Below, in pieces: positions 1-7,140 of a stretch of DNA of 7,551 nucleotides (position 1 is the first letter of the stretch; every line of letters begins with the position of its first letter). The DNA comes from an uncultured Peptococcaceae bacterium (GTDB taxonomy: Bacteria > Bacillota > Peptococcia > Peptococcales > Peptococcaceae). Location: NCBI GenBank assembly GCA_937922955.1, contig CALAKO010000047.1, positions 1 through 7,551 of the forward strand, written 5' to 3'. A program made the position numbers and the translations under genes. Under the pieces are notes generated by a model that had not been told where the DNA came from, did not search any database, and saw only the letters and a program-made list of their open reading frames with translations.

Positions 1-32
1 AAATGCCAAAATAGGGTTTATCTACAGTCTGA

Positions 33-64
33 AGCAACAAATCCCTTGTATGGGATTTGTTGCT
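33..64 (-). terminator. Perfect 13-bp hairpin downstream of secF, probable 3' end of the secDF transcript
   Basis: A perfect inverted repeat with 13-bp arms (33-45 AGCAACAAATCCC and 52-64 GGGATTTGTTGCT) and a 6-nt loop begins 9 bp after the secF stop codon. Read on the minus strand, the right arm is followed by TCAGACTGTAG, so the U-tract of a standard intrinsic terminator is missing. On the plus strand the arm is followed by GTAATGAATC, also without an immediate T-run. Its place at the end of the secDF unit makes a transcript end or 3'-stabilising stem the likely role. It could also be a dispersed palindromic repeat, which cannot be judged from one copy. Positions 1-32 hold no gene I can support. 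Confidence 0.55.
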
Positions 65-72
65 GTAATGAA

Positions 73-936
73 TCAAAAACGTTTTTTCTTACTCTTCATT
101 GACATGTCATACCAAAGCGGAGACGCAACAAAAATAGAGGAGTAGGTCCCACTTACTATACCAATAATCAATGCGAGAACAAAGATCTTTGTCGTTTCCC
201 CACCAAAAAGGAATACACAGATAATTGGAATCAGAGTGGTTAAAGATGTAAACAAAGAACGACGTAAGGTTGACTGGATTGCCTTGTCAACCGTATTTGC
301 CAAATCATCACGTTTGACAGTACCTAAACGTTCTCGAATACGGTCAAATACAACGATTGTATCATTGATCGAATACCCGAAAATGGTCAAAATGGCTGCA
401 ACAAAGTTCGAATTAACTTCTAACTGAAAAATTGAGAAAATGCCCAGCGTGATCAAAATATCATGGAACAAAGCAATATTTCCAGCCAAAGCAAATCGCC
501 ATTGGAAACGAATGGTAATATACGCTACCATCAGCACCACTGCTATTACAAGGGCCAAAACACCTGAAAGAAGAATCTCTTGGCCAATAGAAGGGCCGAC
601 AGCATTTGTAGAAAGCACCTCAAAATTTCCTGAAGCCTCTGTCAGATTTTGTTCAAACTCATCCTGTGCACTCTGATCCATAAACTCTGTTTTGATTTGA
701 AAAGCCCCATTATCCATTTCCTGGATTTGCACACCATCATAACCCATATCACCAAGTTCGTTGCGCAAATCACCGATTTCCTTAGTATCTTCGAACTGAA
801 TTTGAAAAACTGTACCGCCTGTAAAGTCGATGCCAAAATTCAAGCCCTGGACAAACAACGATACAATACCAGCGATCAGAATAATACAGGAAAGAGCGTA
901 AGCAAATTTTCTTTTTCCTATGAAGTCAAAATTCAT
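73..936 (-). CDS. secF: Protein translocase subunit SecF
   Basis: SecF is an inner-membrane RND-family protein that pairs with SecD. Together they use the proton motive force to help complete protein export through SecYEG. The 287-aa product has the expected layout: a first membrane segment at about 11-30, the FGIDFTGG motif (34-41), a short extracytoplasmic P1-type domain to about 110, VGPSIGQE (113-120), then five further membrane segments. The signature GYSINDTIVVFDRIRE (187-202) and the SLFTSLTTL stretch (227-235) are intact, and a basic tail KSKKKRF closes the protein. The ATG overlaps the secD stop codon as ATGA and is preceded by AAGGAGG with a 7-nt spacer. This fixes the start and suggests translational coupling. 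The length is normal for a stand-alone SecF. Confidence 0.97.
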   Translation of the reverse strand: MNFDFIGKRKFAYALSCIILIAGIVSLFVQGLNFGIDFTGGTVFQIQFEDTKEIGDLRNELGDMGYDGVQIQEMDNGAFQIKTEFMDQSAQDEFEQNLTEASGNFEVLSTNAVGPSIGQEILLSGVLALVIAVVLMVAYITIRFQWRFALAGNIALFHDILITLGIFSIFQLEVNSNFVAAILTIFGYSINDTIVVFDRIRERLGTVKRDDLANTVDKAIQSTLRRSLFTSLTTLIPIICVFLFGGETTKIFVLALIIGIVSGTYSSIFVASPLWYDMSMKSKKKRF

Positions 937-2192
937 TGCTGTGCCTCCTTCCGCTTGATACCATAAAATTTCGGCGTTTTAATCACTCCGCCTTTAACCA
1001 AATTTCTTAATATAAATCGTGTAAAGCTGATTGCTGTAAACAGACTTAAAATAATACCAATAGCCAATGTTACTGCAAAACCACGAATTGAACCCGTGCC
1101 AAGCAACATCAAAACAAACGTTGCAATTAATGTTGTAACATTAGAGTCCAAAATTGTTACAAAAGCCTTTTTAAAGCCAGAATCTGTTGCTACTCGTACT
1201 GTTTTGCCAACACGAAGTTCTTCGCGAATGCGCTCATAGATTAACACATTTGCATCGACAGCCATGCCTATGGACAACAAGAACGCAGCAATAACCTGTA
1301 AAGTAATCGTGGAACGAATGAGGATCAGCGCACCTGCCAACAAAACAGCATAAAGCACTAATGAAATCACAGCGATTAACCCTGGTCCGCGATAAATGAC
1401 CAGTAAGAACAACGCTAACAAAATGCAACCAATCATAGCTGCTTGCAAACTTTTTGCAATGGCATCAGGTCCTAGCTGTGCGCCAACTGTATTCTGTTCA
1501 ACAATTTCCAAATCTACAGGGAGTGCCCCTGAATTCAACTGAATGGCTAAATTCGATGCATCTTCGTAGGTAGAAAAGCCACCAGAAATGGAGGCTTGTC
1601 CATTGGTAATTGGTTCGAGAATGCTTGGAGCGGAAATTATTTGTCCATCCAAAACAATTGCGATGGCTCGATTTTGATCACCTTCGCTGTACTTGCTGCA
1701 GAGATCTTCTGTTGCATTCTTGAACGCTTCAGCCCCCTCATCATCAAATGCGATATCAACCTCAAAACGCTTGCTTGCATCGGTCGCCTGATCATTGGCT
1801 TTGGCCTGAGCATCTTTCAAATGAGAACCATCGACAACCACTTCTCCTGTATCAACGCGAATAAACTGCATCTTTGCCGTTGAACCAATGGTTCGAACAG
1901 CTTCTTCTGGATCTTCAACCCCAGGTAATTCGACAGCGATACGATTATCTCCTTCTAAACGAACATCTGGTTCTGCAACACCAAGACCATTGATACGATT
2001 ATTAATAACCGAAATGGCTCCCAGCATATCTTCATTTGAAGTGCCTTCTGGTGCTTCCAAGCGAACCAAAACCCCACCCTGTAAATCGAGCCCCAAATTA
2101 GCATGATCACGATAAACAGGAACAAGGGCACACGCGGCAACTACGATCGCCAACATGACCGCAACCACCACTGCAACTCTTCCTCGTTGCAT
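933..2192 (-). CDS. secD: Protein translocase subunit SecD
   Basis: SecD is the larger partner of SecF in the proton-driven auxiliary complex of the Sec translocase, located in the cytoplasmic membrane. The 419-aa product starts with a membrane anchor (about 5-25), then LGLDLQGG (33-40) and an extracytoplasmic P1 domain to about 245. The membrane region (about 247-397) includes GMAVDANVLIYERIREEL (309-326), whose Asp313 matches the conserved membrane aspartate tied to proton use in this family. DSNVTTLIATFVL (349-361) and RGFAVTLAIGI (370-380) follow. It is much shorter than the roughly 615-aa Escherichia coli protein, as is usual for Firmicutes, because the periplasmic part is compact. The start has AGGAGGG at 2201-2207 with an 8-nt spacer. 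A terminator and a likely promoter lie between it and yajC. Confidence 0.97.
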   Translation of the reverse strand: MQRGRVAVVVAVMLAIVVAACALVPVYRDHANLGLDLQGGVLVRLEAPEGTSNEDMLGAISVINNRINGLGVAEPDVRLEGDNRIAVELPGVEDPEEAVRTIGSTAKMQFIRVDTGEVVVDGSHLKDAQAKANDQATDASKRFEVDIAFDDEGAEAFKNATEDLCSKYSEGDQNRAIAIVLDGQIISAPSILEPITNGQASISGGFSTYEDASNLAIQLNSGALPVDLEIVEQNTVGAQLGPDAIAKSLQAAMIGCILLALFLLVIYRGPGLIAVISLVLYAVLLAGALILIRSTITLQVIAAFLLSIGMAVDANVLIYERIREELRVGKTVRVATDSGFKKAFVTILDSNVTTLIATFVLMLLGTGSIRGFAVTLAIGIILSLFTAISFTRFILRNLVKGGVIKTPKFYGIKRKEAQQ

Positions 2193-2234
2193 GAATCAAT
2201 CCCTCCTAAAATATTGAATTCAAAGCTACGACCT

Positions 2235-2263
2235 ATTATAGAATAATTGATCATTAAATAAAA
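2235..2263 (-). promoter_or_regulatory. Candidate sigma-A promoter for secDF
   Basis: The minus strand carries a perfect TATAAT at 2240-2235, lying between the yajC terminator and the secD ribosome binding site. At a 17-bp spacing the -35 position (2263-2258) reads TTTTAT, a poor match to TTGACA, and there is no TG extension before the -10. The predicted start of transcription is near 2228, giving a leader of about 35 nt that contains the secD AGGAGGG. Because a terminator directly precedes it, a promoter is expected here. The weak -35 keeps the call moderate. Confidence 0.5.
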
Positions 2264-2268
2264 GTAAA

Positions 2269-2296
2269 AAATGAGCTGCGTTGACGCAGCTCATTT
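2269..2296 (-). terminator. Intrinsic terminator between yajC and secD
   Basis: A perfect 12-bp stem (AAATGAGCTGCG at 2269-2280 and CGCAGCTCATTT at 2285-2296) encloses a 4-nt loop, and its core is GC-rich. Read on the minus strand, the distal arm runs directly into a T-rich stretch: from within the arm it reads ATTTTTTACTTTTATTT. This is the standard form of a Rho-independent terminator, about 45 nt after the yajC stop codon. It should end, or at least attenuate, transcription coming from tgt-yajC before secD. The plus-strand side has only a short T-run, so minus-strand action is the better reading. Confidence 0.88.
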
Positions 2297-2341
2297 GTAA
2301 AGTCGCATCCTTATTCAGTATTTCTGAAACATCAGCTGCTC

Positions 2342-2728
2342 TTATTTGTTTTCTTCGCTTTTTGGCTCATCATCAGCCACAACAGGTTCATCAGAAGCCT
2401 CTTCAACTTGTTCAACAGTTTCAGCTTCTTCAGGAATCGCTTCCTGCTCATCCTCTTCTTGAAGAACCGCTGCCACATACTGACGGTTAAGCTCAATTAC
2501 CAAACCATCCGCGATTTCAACGTAGATATAACTATCATTAAGATCGCGTACGTAGCCAGTAATCCCACCAACGGTTAAAATACGATCATTTACTTTAAGT
2601 GCATTCAACATCTGTTTGTGTTTATCCTGATGTTTTTTCTGAGGTCTGATCATCAGAAAATACAACAATGCAAATAAAGCAACAATGTAAATAAGCATAA
2701 AACCGCCACTGCTAGCACCAACAATCAT
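2342..2728 (-). CDS. yajC: Sec translocase accessory protein YajC
   Basis: YajC is a small single-span membrane protein that associates with SecDF and the SecYEG channel. The 128-aa product has an N-terminal membrane helix (about 9-27) running into the family signature YFLMIRPQKK (23-32). A cytoplasmic core follows with LKVNDRILTVGGITGYV (44-60) and IADGLVIELNRQYVAAV (72-88). The last 40 residues are strongly acidic and low in complexity, dominated by Glu and Asp; such tails vary between species. The start has AGGAGGG seven or so bases upstream. It lies 60 bp after tgt and is followed by a terminator, so it seems to be the last gene of the upstream unit although its partners secD and secF come next. 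Confidence 0.95.
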   Translation of the reverse strand: MIVGASSGGFMLIYIVALFALLYFLMIRPQKKHQDKHKQMLNALKVNDRILTVGGITGYVRDLNDSYIYVEIADGLVIELNRQYVAAVLQEEDEQEAIPEEAETVEQVEEASDEPVVADDEPKSEENK

Positions 2729-2788
2729 TTATTTCCCTCCTCATCACAAGAATACTACTATCTTACAACATTTTAGCCAATAATTGAA

Positions 2789-3901
2789 CTACATTTTATA
2801 CTCATCAAAGAAATGTTGCCGAAACTCAACATATCTGTCCTGACGTATTGCTTCACGCAATTCCTCCATCAAATTATTAAGGAAGTAAATATTGTGAATA
2901 GAAATCAAACGATAGGCAAGCATTTCATTCGCTTTGAAAAGATGACGAATATAGGCTTTTGTAAAATGTCTGCAGGCATAACAATTGCACCCCTCTTCCA
3001 GTGGTGTTGTATCCTTAATATACTGTTGATTTTTGATACTCAATCGACCTCTCCGTGTCCAGAAAGCTCCATGTCGCGCAATTCGTGTGGCCTGTACACA
3101 GTCAAACATATCCACACCATAACCAGCTGCCTGAACAAGATTATCCGGATTGCCCACACCCATCAAGTAATGAGGCTTATTCTCAGGCATATATGGCACT
3201 GTTTCTTCTAACAGATGATACATGGTTTCATTTGGCTCGCCAACGCTGAGGCCGCCGATGCCATATCCTGGCAAATCAAAACTGGTAATCTGTTCAATGC
3301 TCAGCTTTCGCAAGTCAGGATACATCCCCCCTTGAACAATTCCGAAAAGAGCCTGACGTTCCGGAGCAACCTGTGCTTTCACACAACGCTCCAACCATCT
3401 GGTCGTGCGTTCAAGAGAATTCTTCGTGTAGGTGCGATCGGCCGTATGAGGAATGCATTCATCAAAAGCCATAATAATATCAGCGCCCAAAGCATTCTCT
3501 ATTTCCATGACCGACTCCGGCGTAAACAAGTGTTTTGACCCATCTAAATGTGAGCGGAAAAGCACGCCTTCTTCGGTGATTTTCCGCAAATCCCCTAGAC
3601 TAAAAACCTGAAATCCACCACTATCGGTCAAGATTGGACGATCCCAATTCATAAATGCGTGCAAGCCACCCAATTCTTTAATTAATTCATGACCTGGACG
3701 CAAATACAAATGATATGTATTGGAAAGAATAATCTGCGACTTGGCTTCTTTTAATTCATCGGGCGTCAGTGTTTTAACCGCCGCCTGTGTGCCAACTGGC
3801 ATAAATGTTGGTGTTTCAATATCTCCATGTGGCGTTGACAAGCGACCAACACGTGCATTGCTACGATTACACTTTTTCTCAATAGTAAATTCAAAACTCA
3901 T
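2789..3901 (-). CDS. tgt: tRNA-guanine(34) transglycosylase (Tgt)
   Basis: Tgt swaps guanine-34 in the anticodon of GUN tRNAs for the queuosine precursor preQ1. The 370-aa product is full length. The general-base Asp93 lies in LTDSGGFQVFSLGD (91-104), and the nucleophile corresponds to Asp267 in VDMFDC (263-268). The zinc site CNCYAC (Cys305, 307, 310) pairs with His336, exactly 26 residues on, as in the family. FGIVQGG (186-192) and GGLSVGEP (216-223) of the binding pocket are present. One oddity: the usual [LM]PTR after the nucleophile reads QATR (270-273). The start codon shares one base with the queA stop (TAATG), with AGGAG 7 nt upstream, so the two genes are probably coupled. Bacterial Tgt acts as a homodimer in the cytoplasm. 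Confidence 0.97.
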   Translation of the reverse strand: MSFEFTIEKKCNRSNARVGRLSTPHGDIETPTFMPVGTQAAVKTLTPDELKEAKSQIILSNTYHLYLRPGHELIKELGGLHAFMNWDRPILTDSGGFQVFSLGDLRKITEEGVLFRSHLDGSKHLFTPESVMEIENALGADIIMAFDECIPHTADRTYTKNSLERTTRWLERCVKAQVAPERQALFGIVQGGMYPDLRKLSIEQITSFDLPGYGIGGLSVGEPNETMYHLLEETVPYMPENKPHYLMGVGNPDNLVQAAGYGVDMFDCVQATRIARHGAFWTRRGRLSIKNQQYIKDTTPLEEGCNCYACRHFTKAYIRHLFKANEMLAYRLISIHNIYFLNNLMEELREAIRQDRYVEFRQHFFDEYKM

Positions 3902-4938
3902 TATTTTTCTCCTGGATTAATAAACATGGCATCCCCAAACGAAAAGAAACGGTATTTTTGAGCAACCGCTTCCTGATAGGCATTCAAAATCAATTCTCGT
4001 TTTGAAAGAGCACTAACTAGCATCATTAACGTGGATTTCGGCAAATGAAAATTCGTAATCAACCCATCAACAATTTGCCATTTATATCCTGGATAAATAA
4101 AAATATTCGTCCAACCACTGCCAGCAATCAAGCGCCCATCGCGCGCCGCACTTTCCAGCGCTCTCGTTGAGGTAGTGCCAACAGAAATAATTCGCCGTCC
4201 TTCAGCTTTTGCTTGATTGATTCGTTCAGCCGTCTCTTTACTGATCTCATAATACTCGGAGTGCATTTCATGATCTTCAATGTCCTCTTCGCTCACGGGC
4301 TTAAACGTTCCCAGACCAACATGGAGCAACACCTCTTCAATCTCCACACCTTTTTCTTTTAATAACGCCAACAAATCTTTTGTAAAATGCAAACCTGCCG
4401 TAGGCGCAGCTGCAGAGCCATCCACCTTAGCATACACGGTCTGATAGCGAGTCTGATCTCCTAATTGTTCGTGAATATACGGCGGCAATGGCATTGTTCC
4501 CAAGTCTTCAAGTATCTCTTCAAAAATACCATCAAAATGGAACGTAATTTTACGTCCAGCACTGGTGTTTTCAATAACTTCACCTTTCAATCGGCCTTCC
4601 CCAAAATCAATAACGGTGCCCACTTTTGCACGCTTACCAGGATGAACCAGTACTTCCCACGTATTTGGAAGCATCTCATCACGTTTTAACAGCAATACCT
4701 CAATTTTTGCTGTTCCACCTTCTTTTGTACCAAAAATTCTTGCTGGAATAACTTTTGTATTATTAATCACCAAAACATCGCCAGCATGTAGATAATTTAC
4801 AATATCTTTAAACACGTGGTGTTCAACAGCACCAGTGTATTTATCCATAACCAACAACCGTGAATGGTCACGTTTTTCCGCAGGATGTTGTGCGATTAAT
4901 TCTGTTGGCAACTCATAATCAAAATCACTTGTCTTCAT
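3901..4938 (-). CDS. queA: S-adenosylmethionine:tRNA ribosyltransferase-isomerase (QueA)
   Basis: QueA transfers and isomerises the ribosyl group of S-adenosylmethionine onto preQ1-modified tRNA to give epoxyqueuosine, the step after Tgt. From the chosen start the product is 345 aa, begins MKTSDFDYELP as the family does, and keeps the conserved blocks: RDHSRLLV (23-30), VINNTKVIPARIFG (57-70), GSAAAPTAGLHFT (174-186), LLHVGLGTFKPV (204-215), HEMHSE (223-228), VGTTSTRALE (253-262), VDGLITNFHLPKSTL (290-304) and YRFFSFGDAMFI (329-340). The frame stays open to an ATG at 4962, but that would add eight unrelated residues and has no ribosome binding site. The ATG at 4938 has GGAGGGG about 12 nt upstream, a rather long spacing. 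The gene overlaps the end of ruvB by 14 nt and abuts tgt. Confidence 0.96.
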   Translation of the reverse strand: MKTSDFDYELPTELIAQHPAEKRDHSRLLVMDKYTGAVEHHVFKDIVNYLHAGDVLVINNTKVIPARIFGTKEGGTAKIEVLLLKRDEMLPNTWEVLVHPGKRAKVGTVIDFGEGRLKGEVIENTSAGRKITFHFDGIFEEILEDLGTMPLPPYIHEQLGDQTRYQTVYAKVDGSAAAPTAGLHFTKDLLALLKEKGVEIEEVLLHVGLGTFKPVSEEDIEDHEMHSEYYEISKETAERINQAKAEGRRIISVGTTSTRALESAARDGRLIAGSGWTNIFIYPGYKWQIVDGLITNFHLPKSTLMMLVSALSKRELILNAYQEAVAQKYRFFSFGDAMFINPGEK

Positions 4939-6004
4939 TTGTTTTTGAATCCCCTCCATCATCTGTTGTAAACATTTCTATTTGTTGACTGGCCTCGATC
5001 ATTTTCTTTGGCATAGGAAGACCAAAATGCTGGTACGCTTTCTCTGTAGCCACACGTCCCCTCGGTGTTCGTGCCAAAAAACCTTCCTGCAAAAGATAAG
5101 GCTCGCACACATCTTCAAGAGTGACTCGTTCTTCACCGATGCTTGCTGCCAACGTATCTAAGCCGACTGGTCCACCCTTATACTGTTCCATTATCGTGAA
5201 CAATAGATCACGATCCAATTTGTCCAAGCCAGCTTCATCCACTTCTAATTTATCCAATGCATAACCAGCAATGCTGTAATCGATCACGCCCTGACCTTCA
5301 ACCTGTGCAAAATCACGCACCCGATTCAGAAGTCTGTTGGCTATTCGTGGGGTGCCTCGAGAGCGGCTCGCAATCGAACGCGCACCATCTTGCTCAATAG
5401 GAATTTCCAAATATCGCGCGTTAATAGTAATGATCTGAGTCAGATCCTCTACGGAATAAAACTGCAGTCGTTCAATAATCCCAAAACGATCTCGCAACGG
5501 TGAGGAAAGGCTTCCTGCTCGTGTGGTCGCACCGATCAACGTAAATGGTGGTAGATCCATCCGCAAACTGCGAGCACTCGGTCCTTTACCAATGATGATA
5601 TCCAAGACATAATCTTCCATGGCAGAATAGAGCACTTCTTCTACCGCTCTATTCAATCGATGGATTTCATCTATAAACAGCAAATCATAAGGTTGTAAAT
5701 TGGTCAAAAGTGCAACAAGATCCCCTGGACGTTCAATACTCGGCCCAGAGGTAATATGAATATTGACTTCTAATTCATTGGCAATGATTTGTGCCAAAGT
5801 CGTTTTGCCCAATCCAGGGGGGCCATAGAACAAACAATGGTCCAACGCTTCACCACGTACACGCGCAGCTTCAACGTAAACTTTTAGTTTTGTCTTCACC
5901 TGCGATTGGCCAATATAATCCTCAAATTTTTTAGGACGAAGATTCTTCTGTATTTTTAAATCTTCGATGATTTCATTAGAGGAAATAATTCGTTCTTCAA
6001 GCAT
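4925..6004 (-). CDS. ruvB: Holliday junction branch migration ATPase RuvB
   Basis: RuvB is the hexameric AAA+ motor that, loaded by RuvA, pumps DNA through Holliday junctions during recombination and fork repair. The 359-aa product shows Walker A GPPGLGKT (61-68), Walker B LLFIDE (108-113), the RuvB-specific stretch GPSARSLRMDLPPFTLIGATTRAG (141-164) that includes sensor 1, the arginine-finger segment PLRDRFG (169-175), sensor 2 RGTPRIANRLL (216-226), and a C-terminal winged helix with GGPVGLDTLAASIGEE (277-292) and ARTPRGRVAT (311-320). A polar acidic tail of about 15 residues after MFTT makes it slightly longer than the usual 330-350 aa; the end of this tail is read over the queA start. The start lies 4 nt past the ruvA stop, with GAGGG at a 6-nt spacing overlapping the end of ruvA. 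Confidence 0.98.
   Translation of the reverse strand: MLEERIISSNEIIEDLKIQKNLRPKKFEDYIGQSQVKTKLKVYVEAARVRGEALDHCLFYGPPGLGKTTLAQIIANELEVNIHITSGPSIERPGDLVALLTNLQPYDLLFIDEIHRLNRAVEEVLYSAMEDYVLDIIIGKGPSARSLRMDLPPFTLIGATTRAGSLSSPLRDRFGIIERLQFYSVEDLTQIITINARYLEIPIEQDGARSIASRSRGTPRIANRLLNRVRDFAQVEGQGVIDYSIAGYALDKLEVDEAGLDKLDRDLLFTIMEQYKGGPVGLDTLAASIGEERVTLEDVCEPYLLQEGFLARTPRGRVATEKAYQHFGLPMPKKMIEASQQIEMFTTDDGGDSKTNEDK
4939..4960 (-). promoter_or_regulatory. Ribosome binding site that decides the queA start
   Basis: Within the last codons of ruvB the minus strand reads ATGATGGAGGGGATTC followed by an A-rich stretch and then ATG at 4938. The GGAGGGG element is the only Shine-Dalgarno-like sequence nearby. 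It lies too far downstream to serve the in-frame ATGs at 4962 and 4959, which precede or overlap it. It therefore points to 4938 as the start, though its spacing of about 12 nt is longer than the 6-8 nt seen at the other genes in the window. Confidence 0.6.
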
Positions 6005-6007
6005 GAC

Positions 6008-6622
6008 TTACCCTCGCGATAAATATTGTAACGCTCTCTTTAAGGCAGCGTTCATATCTTTTTCTTCCAAAACATCTGTTGCTTCATACATTTCTTTAAT
6101 TTCATGCGATCGATATCCCAAGGCTATCAACGCATCATTCAAATCATTTTCAAAAGCACAATTAAGTTTCTTGACTTTTTTATTCTCTCGCACTGGTACT
6201 TCTTGCGCAACCAACGGGAATTCTCTAACAATTTTTTCACGCAGCTCTAAAATAAGACGCGCTGCTGTTTTTTTGCCAATTCCTGGTAAAGATGAAAGTA
6301 CTTTTTCATCTTCAGAAGAAATTGCAGCAATGATCCCCTGTGGAGAAGCAACGCCCAACATTTGCATTGCACTTTTTGGGCCAATGCCAGAGACACCAAT
6401 TAATATGTTAAACAGCTTCTTTTCCAAAAGATTACTAAACCCATATAATCCTATTTCTGTTTCCCGCACATGCATATATGTATAAATTTCAGCTTCATCG
6501 CCAATAGTAAATAGACTTTCGCCATCAGTTGGCATCATTACTTCAAATCCTATCCCGCCAACCATAAGCGTCACCGTTTGACCATCAGCAGCAATAACTT
6601 TTCCTTTCAAAAACCCTATCAT
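6008..6622 (-). CDS. ruvA: Holliday junction branch migration protein RuvA
   Basis: RuvA binds four-way DNA junctions as a tetramer, holds them in open square form and recruits RuvB rings. The 204-aa product has the family layout: an N-terminal OB-fold (1-63, beginning MIGFLKGKV and ending GLYGF), a helix-hairpin-helix domain with two motifs, GVSGIGPKSA (76-85) and SLPGIGKKTA (111-120), a variable linker (about 140-155), and a C-terminal three-helix domain (about 156-203) that contacts RuvB. In the acidic-pin region the sequence is RETE (53-56), where E. coli has RED. GGAGG lies 7 nt before the ATG. The gap to ruvC is 14 nt and to ruvB 3 nt, so ruvCAB looks co-transcribed. Confidence 0.98.
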   Translation of the reverse strand: MIGFLKGKVIAADGQTVTLMVGGIGFEVMMPTDGESLFTIGDEAEIYTYMHVRETEIGLYGFSNLLEKKLFNILIGVSGIGPKSAMQMLGVASPQGIIAAISSEDEKVLSSLPGIGKKTAARLILELREKIVREFPLVAQEVPVRENKKVKKLNCAFENDLNDALIALGYRSHEIKEMYEATDVLEEKDMNAALKRALQYLSRG

Positions 6623-6636
6623 ACAGTGTCCTCCAC

Positions 6637-7116
6637 TTATAACATTCCAGAACGACTATGCGCATGACAAATCGCAATAGCCAAAGCATCAGCTGCATCA
6701 TCCGGTTTTGGCAATTCGGGCAGCTTCAAAAAATTTTGAACCATGTATTGAATCTGTTTTTTTTCTGCATGACCAAATCCTACCAATGCCTGTTTTACCT
6801 GCATAGGTGTATATTCACCAATTGGCAGATTTTCCTGCGCTAATCGTAATAAGAGCACACCTCTTGCCTGTCCGACAGTAATTGCCGTTGTCGCATTGCG
6901 TCCAAAATACAATTTTTCAACAGCCACTTCATCAGGATGGTATTGACGAATGATCTGTCTTAGATCCTCATAAATCACCTCTAAACGTTGTGGCATATCC
7001 ATTTCTGGCTTTGTTATGATTGCTCCATAGGCAACACAGCTTATCTTAAAATTTGTCATTCGAATGACACCATATCCAGTTGTTGCCGTTCCTGGATCTA
7101 AACCGAGAATAATCAT
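6637..7116 (-). CDS. ruvC: Crossover junction endodeoxyribonuclease RuvC
   Basis: RuvC is the dimeric, Mg-dependent resolvase that cuts Holliday junctions symmetrically after RuvAB branch migration. The 159-aa product has the RNase H-like fold signature ILGLDPGTATTGYGVI (3-18) and all four catalytic acids at the expected places: Asp7, Glu67 in VAVEKLYFGRN (64-74), and Asp140 and Asp143 in DDAADALAIAICHAH (139-153). The VKQALVGFGHAEKKQIQ block (107-123), which lies along the DNA-binding face, is also present. The length is typical. The ATG at 7116 gives the canonical MIILGLDPG start, with AAGGTGG about 7 nt upstream; another ATG at 7120 is out of frame. It follows the trkH-like gene by 24 bp, so transcription may run in from there. 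Confidence 0.97.
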   Translation of the reverse strand: MIILGLDPGTATTGYGVIRMTNFKISCVAYGAIITKPEMDMPQRLEVIYEDLRQIIRQYHPDEVAVEKLYFGRNATTAITVGQARGVLLLRLAQENLPIGEYTPMQVKQALVGFGHAEKKQIQYMVQNFLKLPELPKPDDAADALAIAICHAHSRSGML

Positions 7117-7140
7117 TCATCCACCACCTTCCAGCATCAA

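Noticed and set aside
649..966. A 105-codon open frame on the plus strand over secF
   Set aside because: It is antisense to secF and the secD end, with no family resemblance; a shadow frame.
2752..2780. Possible promoter before yajC: TTGGCT, 17-bp spacer, TAGTAT on the minus strand
   Set aside because: Both boxes match the consensus at only four of six positions. In an AT-rich 60-bp gap this can easily arise by chance, and tgt-yajC read-through explains yajC expression.
2813..3211. A 132-codon open frame on the plus strand inside tgt
   Set aside because: It is antisense to a clear, full-length tgt, with no recognisable domain; a shadow frame.
4939..4962. Upstream ATGs at 4962 and 4959 as the queA start
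   Set aside because: They add residues not seen in the family, lie at or before the only Shine-Dalgarno-like element, and enlarge the overlap with ruvB.
5967..6485. A 172-codon open frame on the plus strand across ruvA and the ruvB start
   Set aside because: It lies wholly antisense to ruvA and ruvB, resembles no family I know, is rich in Ser, Phe and Ile as antisense frames often are, and has no supporting context.
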